Virus record (IMG/VR): IMGVR_UViG_3300037189_008850
Location: 1 to 20,456 of that record
From: a virus
Reading direction: 5' to 3' (one strand)
Length of the DNA stretch: 20,456 nt
Below the pieces are notes generated by a model. That model was not told the DNA's origin, ran no database searches, and saw only the letters and a program-made list of their open reading frames with translations. The translations under genes were made by a program, and so were the position numbers. Positions 4,663 through 9,288 of this stretch are shown here, in pieces. Position 1 is the stretch's first letter. Each line of letters starts with the position of its first letter.

Positions 4663-4741
4663 GTAGCATTTTGCAACAGTGGTGTAGCATTTTGCTACGC
4701 ATAACTCGGCCTAAAACTAAGGTAGTGTAGCATTTTGCAAC
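4663..4741. repeat. Three 15-bp GTAGCATTTTGCWAC elements
   Basis: Copies lie at 4663-4677, 4684-4698 and 4727-4741, all in the same orientation. The middle copy is a perfect inverted repeat (GTAGC-ATTTT-GCTAC); the other two have one changed base (GCAAC). Start-to-start distances are 21 and 43 bp, close to two and four helical turns, so bound proteins would face the same side of the DNA. Confidence 0.75.
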
Positions 4742-4793
4742 GCCTTGCCTATCTTAACTGCCCATTATTCTAGCAGCACGATTTTTTATTCCC

Positions 4794-4912
4794 TTAAACA
4801 GTACTTCGATACGATCACATAAATAGCCGTAAGTCCTTATGTACAAAGGGTTTACGTCAAAAACGGGCCGCCCGATTTTTCCTAAGTCCTTATCCCATAA
4901 CGACTTACGTCA
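4794..4912. repeat. Composite intergenic repeat R3
   Basis: Order: TTAAACAG (4794), TCGATACGATCA (4806-4817), a 12-bp gap, a 25-bp dyad (4830-4854) plus CGTCA, a G/C box with T-run (about 4864-4880), and a second 25-bp dyad (4883-4907) plus CGTCA. The second dyad is the best in the family: TAAGTC and GACTTA arms, inner TTAT/ATAA pairs and one mismatch. On the plus strand CGGGCCGCCCGATTTTT looks like a small terminator. Confidence 0.75.
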
Positions 4913-4921
4913 TCTTTCAAC

Positions 4922-4994
4922 GCAAATCGTATGCCAAAGCCATAGCAGAGCAAACGGTGTGCCAATCACCGCTGCCTGCAAATGGTGTGCCAAA
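4922..4994. repeat. Three 17-bp iterons at exact 28-bp period
   Basis: Consensus GCAAAYSGTRTGCCAAW. Copies lie at 4922-4938, 4950-4966 and 4978-4994. The 11-bp spacers between copies are not conserved, so selection appears to act on the 17-bp motif. Single related copies occur at 4575-4591, 5691-5707 and 6801-6817, and a partial inverted one at 2843-2859. Confidence 0.8.
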
Positions 4995-5005
4995 GATTAT
5001 TTTTC

Positions 5006-5179
5006 TCAGGGATATTCCTCTTCCCCGTAAAAGTCATAATCGGCATCTTCTTCCTCTTCCATCCATTCCCCATCATCAAGGCCGGGGGTATAGTCTGGGT
5101 CTTCGTTGATTTCATCCCAACCAGCCATGATTTCCTCTTCGTTGATTTCGGTCATGTTGTAAGTAAAATCGTTGTTCAT
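5006..5179 (-). CDS. Hyperacidic small protein (57 aa), unknown
   Basis: ATG at 5179 follows AGGTG at suitable spacing; a TTG further up is unlikely. The product is extremely Glu/Asp-rich (GEWMEEEEDADYDFYGEEEY) with hardly any basic residue. Composition matches the other acidic proteins of this block, and DNA mimicry or inhibitor function is a guess. Second gene after the 41-aa gene. Confidence 0.65.
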   Translation of the reverse strand: MNNDFTYNMTEINEEEIMAGWDEINEDPDYTPGLDDGEWMEEEEDADYDFYGEEEYP

Positions 5180-5202
5180 TTGTTCACCTATAGGTTTAGT
5201 GT

Positions 5203-5328
5203 TCAACCGTTCATGTACCGAATCGCATCATCGGAGGTCTTGAAAGTCCCCATGAGCCTACGCTTGCCGTTGCCCATATCGCGGTAAACCTTATACTTCG
5301 AACCAACCACAACCAGAATCAGTGTCAT
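5203..5328 (-). CDS. Small basic protein (41 aa), unknown
   Basis: ATG at 5328 follows AAGGG. The product begins MTLILVVVGSKYKVYRDMGN and continues with GKRRLMGTF and a short C-terminal helix (SDDAIRYMNG). The beta-beta-alpha pattern resembles other small phage early proteins, including the 50-aa neighbour at 6127. No family is recognised. Promoter at 5356-5384. Confidence 0.6.
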   Translation of the reverse strand: MTLILVVVGSKYKVYRDMGNGKRRLMGTFKTSDDAIRYMNG

Positions 5329-5355
5329 TTGTTTTCCCTTACTTTCTATATCGGC

Positions 5356-5384
5356 ATTCTAGAGAGTGATTCTTGAAAATGCAA
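5356..5384 (-). promoter_or_regulatory. Sigma-70-type promoter
   Basis: On the minus strand TTGCAT (5379-5384), a 17-bp spacer, then TAGAAT (5356-5361), followed by GCCGATATAG. The upstream part TTGCATTTTCAAG is shared with the promoter at 5613-5640. Confidence 0.75.
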
Positions 5385-5394
5385 GCGGATATTT

Positions 5395-5586
5395 TTACGA
5401 TTTTTCGATTTCGTTGTATGAAACGAGCATCGTATCGCCCGCGTTGTAGGAAAACCTTGAACCCTTGAATGAAACCGCGTGATCTAGACGCAGTTCAAAG
5501 ATTCCACGATTATCGCATTCCCTTACGATATATCCCGAAACCTTTTTGATTTCATGGGCAGATCGGACGTTGCAAATCACTCTCAT
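5395..5586 (-). CDS. Hypothetical protein (63 aa)
   Basis: ATG follows AAAGGAAAGAAA and the promoter at 5613-5640. The product begins MRVICNVRSAHEIKKVSGYI and looks mostly beta-stranded (FELRLDHAVSFKGSRFSYNA), suggesting a small barrel-like domain, possibly nucleic-acid-binding. That is inference from the strand pattern only. Single-gene unit ending 11 bp before the next promoter. Confidence 0.65.
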   Translation of the reverse strand: MRVICNVRSAHEIKKVSGYIVRECDNRGIFELRLDHAVSFKGSRFSYNAGDTMLVSYNEIEKS

Positions 5587-5612
5587 TTTCTTTCCTTTTC
5601 TCTTATATCGAC

Positions 5613-5640
5613 ATTATACAGCCCATACTTGAAAATGCAA
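5613..5640 (-). promoter_or_regulatory. Sigma-70-type promoter
   Basis: On the minus strand TTGCAT (5635-5640), a 16-bp spacer, then TATAAT (5613-5618), followed by GTCGATATAAG as at other promoters in this block. Confidence 0.8.
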
Positions 5641-5690
5641 GCGAATAATCTTACGATTTTTATACTCACCTTTTATGAAATACGCCTACA

Positions 5691-5834
5691 GCAAATCTCA
5701 TGCCAAAAAATACTTTTTTCTTAAACAGAAGATCGATACGATCAGTAGATTAGTCCTAAGTCCTTACTACTAAAGGAGTTACGTCAAAAATGCCCCGCCC
5801 GATTTTTTGTAAGTCCTTATGCCACAACACTTTA
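5691..5834. repeat. Composite intergenic repeat R4
   Basis: Iteron GCAAATCTCATGCCAAA (5691-5707), TTAAACAG (5721-5728), TCGATACGATCA (5733-5744), a 12-bp gap, dyad a (5757-5781) plus CGTCA, a G/C box with T-run, and dyad b (5810-5834). The internal distances equal those of R3 and R5 where modules are shared: AAACAG module to TCGATACG 12 bp, and dyad to dyad 53 bp. The second half of dyad b instead forms CACAAC-ACTTTAC-GTTGTG. Confidence 0.8.
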
Positions 5835-5842
5835 CGTTGTGT

Positions 5843-5858
5843 CCCCCTATTGTGGGGG
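5843..5858 (-). terminator. C/G-rich hairpin downstream of 73-aa gene
   Basis: On the minus strand CCCCC-ACAATA-GGGGG forms a 5-bp hairpin about 50 bp after the stop of the 73-aa gene. No T-tract follows, so termination is uncertain. It resembles the hairpin at 4137-4151. Confidence 0.35.
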
Positions 5859-5908
5859 CCGCTTACCGCTGTGGGTGGGGTGATACCCTACTCATTGGGG
5901 GTGAACAT

Positions 5909-6130
5909 CTATTCAGTAGTAATAAACTTCACAACCGGAGGGCCGTAAGGTCTGCGAATGCGAACATTCCAAGTCTTACCATTACCACTCTCACGCTCAA
6001 CGGATTGAATCACTCCACTATCACCATCATGGAATGTAACAACCGCTCCATTCTTCATACAGTTCATGAGTTGAAGATAACTGTATGTAACAGTAGTGGA
6101 CAGGACGAATGCTTCACTATCGATATTCAT
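5909..6130 (-). CDS. Hypothetical protein (73 aa)
   Basis: ATG overlaps the previous stop (ATGA) and follows AAGGAAAAG. The product begins MNIDSEAFVLSTTVTYSYLQ. The second half contains VVTFHDGDSGVIQSVERESG and VRIRRPYGPPVVKF, a beta-rich pattern like small SH3-type domains. No family is recognised. Last gene of a three-gene unit from the promoter at 6458-6485. Confidence 0.65.
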   Translation of the reverse strand: MNIDSEAFVLSTTVTYSYLQLMNCMKNGAVVTFHDGDSGVIQSVERESGNGKTWNVRIRRPYGPPVVKFITTE

Positions 6131-6279
6131 TTCTTTTCCTTGTTCCCTGAGAGTTCAACTTCTTGAATATAGAAAGAGTTGTTTTTAACAAACTCCATTG
6201 CTTCTGCCTCAGTATAATGAGCAGATTCAATAAGCGTTCCAACCGCACTATCTTCCCGATACACTACCCAAATCTTCAT
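6127..6279 (-). CDS. Hypothetical protein (50 aa)
   Basis: ATG at 6279 follows AAGGAG. The product begins MKIWVVYREDSAVGTLIESA, then has a helix (TEAEAMEFVKNN) and a final strand (YIQEVEL), a beta-beta-alpha-beta arrangement. It overlaps the next gene by the ATGA junction. No family is recognised. Confidence 0.65.
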   Translation of the reverse strand: MKIWVVYREDSAVGTLIESAHYTEAEAMEFVKNNSFYIQEVELSGNKEKK

Positions 6280-6289
6280 GTTTCACTCC

Positions 6290-6439
6290 TTAGAGAATCG
6301 TACCATCGCCACGAATGCGATACATGATACCGCCGATACTGTATAGATAGATACCCTCGCCCATGTTCTGCACGAACGTAGCGGAATAACCGTGGTGAGC
6401 AGAGAGGCGGCGAATCGTGTTTTGGATTTGGCTAGTCAT
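6290..6439 (-). CDS. Hypothetical protein (49 aa)
   Basis: ATG at 6439 lies after AAGGAAAACAA and close to the promoter at 6458-6485. The 49-residue product begins MTSQIQNTIRRLSAHHGYSA and ends in a beta-hairpin-like part (YSIGGIMYRIRGDGTIL). First gene of a three-gene unit. The family is not recognised. Confidence 0.65.
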   Translation of the reverse strand: MTSQIQNTIRRLSAHHGYSATFVQNMGEGIYLYSIGGIMYRIRGDGTIL

Positions 6440-6457
6440 TTGTTTTCCTTTTCCCCT

Positions 6458-6485
6458 ATTCTACAGCCTAGTTTCTAGTTGTCAA
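6458..6485 (-). promoter_or_regulatory. Consensus sigma-70 promoter
   Basis: On the minus strand TTGACA (6480-6485), a 16-bp spacer, then TAGAAT (6458-6463). The stop TGA of the 66-aa gene lies inside the -35 hexamer. Confidence 0.8.
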
Positions 6486-6682
6486 GCCTTTGCGATAAGG
6501 TCAACGCTTACGATATCCTTAGCATTGAAACCCTGAGAACGCATGTACTTGTAGACCTGAGCATGATTGAAGCAACCGTATACCCGATAACGCTTACCAT
6601 TGACCATCGTAACCGCATGATCGTGAGTGGTAATCTTCGGAAGGGTTGCAAGCATTTCGTTTACGTTAGTGATCTTTTCCAT
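6482..6682 (-). CDS. Hypothetical protein (66 aa)
   Basis: First minus-strand gene left of the strand switch. ATG follows a GA-rich leader (AAGAGAGAAAGAAA) instead of a clear AAGGAG. The product begins MEKITNVNEMLATLPKITTH and contains VNGKRYRVYG, then NHAQVYKYMRSQGF. No family is recognised. Promoter at 6713-6740. Confidence 0.65.
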   Translation of the reverse strand: MEKITNVNEMLATLPKITTHDHAVTMVNGKRYRVYGCFNHAQVYKYMRSQGFNAKDIVSVDLIAKA

Positions 6683-6712
6683 TTTCTTTCTCTCTTTCTT
6701 TCTTATACCATC

Positions 6713-6740
6713 ATTATACCATACTTATCGGCGTTGTCAA
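6713..6740 (-). promoter_or_regulatory. Consensus sigma-70 promoter
   Basis: On the minus strand TTGACA (6735-6740), a 16-bp spacer, then TATAAT (6713-6718). It drives the leftward early block from the divergent control region. Confidence 0.85.
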
Positions 6741-6800
6741 GGGGCAATCTACAATATTTTTGGAATATAATCCCGTGCCAAACACCAAATATTCCACACA

Positions 6801-6923
6801 GCAAACCCTGTGCCAAATACATTATTCCCACTAAACAGAACATCGTATCGATCACCCTATTAAGGACATCGTATCGATCATATGATTAGTCCTAAGTCTA
6901 TATCCCACAAGGGTTTACATCAA
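6801..6923. repeat. Composite intergenic repeat R5
   Basis: Iteron GCAAACCCTGTGCCAAA (6801-6817), CTAAACAG (6831-6838), and two copies of CATCGTATCGATCA (6841-6854 and 6867-6880, 26 bp apart). After a 12-bp gap comes a dyad (6893-6917) plus CATCA. Iteron-to-AAACAG distance is 30 bp as in R4, and the 12-bp gap before the dyad is also identical. The G/C box after the dyad is in inverted orientation relative to R3 and R4. Confidence 0.75.
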
Positions 6924-7081
6924 ATCGGCGGGGCATGGGTGGGGGTTTTACTTTATAGAATGTTTTTTCTGCGATACGTCTAAAAGTTGAGGGTAGTTGA
7001 GACGCAATAACCGTTCAATATTTAATAAGTATTACCCAATCCACCCCAATCGGCCCCACTCGACACATTCGACCCTGTTAA

Positions 7082-7093
7082 ATTAACGTTAAT
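7082..7093. promoter_or_regulatory. 12-bp perfect palindrome, candidate operator
   Basis: ATTAACGTTAAT is a perfect palindrome ending 5 bp before TATAGT (7099-7104) and 28 bp before the first rightward start codon, in the position of an operator or an unusual late-promoter element. Confidence 0.4.
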
Positions 7094-7121
7094 GTGTGTA
7101 TAGTATTCTAAGGAGACTCTT

Positions 7122-7286
7122 ATGAAACAAAAACAAACAATCGAAACTCAATTGGATTGTAAGGCCACAGCCGCATTGCAACAAGAAATATGCTCTGATT
7201 TATATCATGAGGATAAACCACTAGCATCCTTACTTTCCGATGAAACTAAGGAAGATAGTGATGACGAAGTTGAATCAAGCGGTTGA
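7122..7286 (+). CDS. Small acidic-tailed protein (54 aa), unknown
   Basis: ATG at 7122 is preceded by a strong AAGGAG. The product begins MKQKQTIETQLDCKATAALQ and ends in an acidic tail (DETKEDSDDEVESSG). It is the first gene of the rightward operon and overlaps the next gene by 26 bases in another frame. No family is recognised. Confidence 0.7.
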   Translation: MKQKQTIETQLDCKATAALQQEICSDLYHEDKPLASLLSDETKEDSDDEVESSG

Positions 7287-8031
7287 AATTGTCAAGAATA
7301 TACCAAATAGCCCCGACCTATTACTATGCGGGGTAGAGGGTGTAGACCAAGCCAATTATCACTTTTCTGTAGCCCATTACGAGGGACATATATCAGAAAA
7401 GAATAATGTTCAAAACGTTTTCGGTAATCGCCCCTTCTTCTATAATATCTTATCTTTTCGTAATAATCAAGCATTTCGCTATGAATCTGGAACGGGCCAC
7501 TACTACGAATTTGAGGGTCAGCCCCGTTTTAAAAGACTCGCCCCTTTATTTACTGGCAAAAACTACGAACAACAACAAGTTGCAAAGCCCGACTCTATCT
7601 ACTACTGCTCCGAAGATAGCGTTAATGTTTTAGTTTCTATACCGCCAGATAATCTCAGACATTTACTATTTGATAGTAATTGCTTAGTAGTTTCTTTTGA
7701 TAAGTACAATCCTCTAGCAGTCAAAATAGAGGATAATTCATTCTTAGCCAGAGTGGGCGAGAACGATCTATCTAACGTGTCGTTCAGCGGCCCCGAGTTC
7801 GTAGATTTAGTAGTGAAGGCTTTGAGTAAACATACCAAACAGGTTTCTTTACAAAGTAGTAAGGTTGACTGTTCTAAACTATCAGTGAAACAACTGCAAC
7901 TAATTTCTGGATCAGCATCTAATGCTAAAAAAGGAACTTTAATATATGACGAGGAAAGTGATTGTGTTAAGTTTTACAATGGAAAGGAGTGGAAAGTACT
8001 AAAGTGGCAAAACGAAAATCAAGCGGAATGA
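7261..8031 (+). CDS. Hypothetical protein with fibre-like C-terminal motif (256 aa)
   Basis: The start at 7261 is preferred over an ATG seven codons earlier because AAGGAA lies seven bases before it. The protein begins MTKLNQAVEIVKNIPNSPDL. Most of the sequence has no recognised domain. The end, GTLIYDEESDCVKFYNGKEW, matches the motif G-x-(I/L)-x-Y-(D/N)-x(n)-Y-N-G-x-x-W seen repeatedly in phage fibre and virion-associated proteins. A structural or adhesion-related role is therefore possible, though its place at the head of the operon, next to a sigma-like gene, is not typical of a fibre. Confidence 0.7.
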   Translation: MTKLNQAVEIVKNIPNSPDLLLCGVEGVDQANYHFSVAHYEGHISEKNNVQNVFGNRPFFYNILSFRNNQAFRYESGTGHYYEFEGQPRFKRLAPLFTGKNYEQQQVAKPDSIYYCSEDSVNVLVSIPPDNLRHLLFDSNCLVVSFDKYNPLAVKIEDNSFLARVGENDLSNVSFSGPEFVDLVVKALSKHTKQVSLQSSKVDCSKLSVKQLQLISGSASNAKKGTLIYDEESDCVKFYNGKEWKVLKWQNENQAE

Positions 8032-8516
8032 AAATTCCCACTAATATGACAGAACAACAGGTTATAGATCAAATAAACATTGTCGTTAATAGGATATCGG
8101 CCCGGTATACTTTTCACGGATATACTGTTGATGATATAAAACAAGAGGCTTTCATGATATGTATGGATGCCCTTGATAGATACGATCATAACCGCCCCCT
8201 TGAAAATTTCTTATCAGTCCATCTTTCTAATCGTTTGAAAAACTTTGTGCGTGATAATTTCTATACAAAGGGCGAAGACGAGAAAAAGCGGGTACTAAAA
8301 CCAAGTAGTCTATCTAACGAAGAATTCATCCCTGTACAAAGTCATGAAAATGTTGAATATCTTGATGCAAAGTCCTTATCACTAAAAGTAGACGCCCTAT
8401 TGCCCGCCGAGTATCGATCAGACTATCTCAAGATGATTAACGACGTATATGTTCCTAAAAAGCGAAGAGAAGAAATAGTTGAGGTAATTAAGGAGTTGAT
8501 CAATGAAGAAGGGTAG
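8004..8516 (+). CDS. Sigma-70 region 2-like protein (T4 gp55-like late sigma factor)
   Basis: The 170-residue product contains a sigma region 2 pattern: RYTFHGYTVDDIKQEAFMIC, then an aromatic/acidic helix (ALDRYDHNRPLENFL) and NRLKNFVRDNFY. Length and layout resemble T4 gp55, which binds host RNA polymerase and recognises the -10 element of late promoters; no clear region 4 is seen. The final part is Lys/Glu-rich. The GTG start at 8004 is chosen from GGAAAG at 7-bp spacing. GTG 7989 or ATG 8028 are alternatives, and the gene overlaps the previous one in any case except the last few codons. Likely role: switching transcription to the virion operon that it heads. Homology is judged by eye. Confidence 0.7.
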   Translation: MAKRKSSGMKIPTNMTEQQVIDQINIVVNRISARYTFHGYTVDDIKQEAFMICMDALDRYDHNRPLENFLSVHLSNRLKNFVRDNFYTKGEDEKKRVLKPSSLSNEEFIPVQSHENVEYLDAKSLSLKVDALLPAEYRSDYLKMINDVYVPKKRREEIVEVIKELINEEG

Positions 8517-9288
8517 AATTTCAAAAGAAGAAGAACGCATCATCGGGCGGCTAGTAGACCACGTTACCGTAGAAGATATAGCCAAACAACTAAACCGCGA
8601 CGTTGAGAGCATTGATAATTTCGTTAAACGAAAATTCAAAATGGGCCTCTCTGATGTAGAGGCGGCGGCTTACTCACTAGAAGATCGCCCGTACTGGATC
8701 GAACTTGAGAACCAGTTCACTCCCACAGAACTAGAGTTATTCAAATATCACTGGTCGCGTATTATCTCTCAGTTTAAGGACGATGTATTCCCAACAGAAG
8801 AGTTGCAAGTTGTGGACGTTATCAAACTTGAAATACTCATGAATAGATGCCTTAAGAGTAATAAAGATAATCTCACTGAAATGACAGTGCTAGAAAAAAT
8901 GCTTGCAGAAGAACGGGCCGTAGATAAAGACCAACGTGATCAAGACTATATATTCAACCTAGAAAGACAAGTTGCCTCCTTACGGGCCTCCCAAGAATCT
9001 CTCAACCGTGACTATCGGGAGTTACAAACGAAAAAGGCCGCAATCCTTAGAGAGATGAAGGGAACCCGCGAACAGCGTATTAAACGCCTTGAGGATAGCA
9101 AGCAAAGTTTCACAGCATGGGTTGCTAGTCTAATTCAAGACCCCGAGAGGCTCAAGCGTTACGGTATAGAAATGGAAAAGATGAGACTTGCTATGGACAA
9201 AGAGCGAGAACGCTTAAGTGCTTTTCATCAGTACGAAGATGGACAGATAGATCAACCATTCTTAACTCCAGATACGGTGATGGAATGA
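8503..9288 (+). CDS. HTH and coiled-coil protein, small-terminase candidate
   Basis: ATG at 8503 follows AAGGAG and overlaps the previous gene by 14 bases. The N-terminal 45 residues look like a helix-turn-helix (KEEERIIGRLVDHVTVEDIA then QLNRDVESIDNFVKRKF). After a middle alpha-helical part, residues about 135-245 form a long charged coiled coil. An HTH followed by a helical oligomerisation segment, encoded upstream of TerL, is the pattern of a small terminase subunit that recognises phage DNA for packaging. A transcription regulator working with the sigma-like protein is the alternative. Seven genes separate it from TerL, more than usual. Confidence 0.55.
   Translation: MKKGRISKEEERIIGRLVDHVTVEDIAKQLNRDVESIDNFVKRKFKMGLSDVEAAAYSLEDRPYWIELENQFTPTELELFKYHWSRIISQFKDDVFPTEELQVVDVIKLEILMNRCLKSNKDNLTEMTVLEKMLAEERAVDKDQRDQDYIFNLERQVASLRASQESLNRDYRELQTKKAAILREMKGTREQRIKRLEDSKQSFTAWVASLIQDPERLKRYGIEMEKMRLAMDKERERLSAFHQYEDGQIDQPFLTPDTVME

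Larger units (their letters stand above)
4595..5005. other. Gene-free control region, candidate origin or regulatory hub
   Basis: These 411 bases have no convincing gene. From left to right they hold a hairpin around GTTTTCC-TCG-GGAAAAAC (about 4609-4632) and three 15-bp GTAGCATTTTGCWAC elements. TTAAACAG (4794-4801) and TCGATACGATCA (4806-4817) follow, then two 25-bp dyads 53 bp apart with a G/C box between them. Last come three 17-bp iterons at a 28-bp period. Such a density of ordered repeats is typical of phage replication origins or operator clusters; which one applies cannot be decided from sequence alone. Confidence 0.6.
6741..7121. other. Divergent control region at the strand switch
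   Basis: About 380 bases without a gene separate the leftward early block from the rightward late operon. It contains repeat unit R5 and a G-rich stretch (about 6924-6946). An AT-rich segment (7017-7040) has a possible rightward promoter: TTGAGA at 6997-7002 and TATTTA at 7019-7024, 16-bp spacer. A 12-bp palindrome (7082-7093) is followed by TATAGT (7099-7104), just before the first rightward gene. Confidence 0.6.

Noticed and set aside
4864-4880. Strong rightward terminator in the G/C box of R3
   Set aside because: CGGGCCGCCCGATTTTT could form a short hairpin, but no plus-strand gene ends here and the corresponding boxes in R1 and R4 cannot fold, so it is treated as part of the repeat.
4922-4994. 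CRISPR array
   Set aside because: Three repeats of only 17 bp with 11-bp spacers are far too short for CRISPR, and no cas gene is nearby; an iteron array fits better.
8368-8392. AAGTCCTTATCACTAAAAGT resembles half of the 25-bp dyad
   Set aside because: It is within the sigma-like coding sequence, lacks the second arm and surrounding modules, and is best taken as chance.
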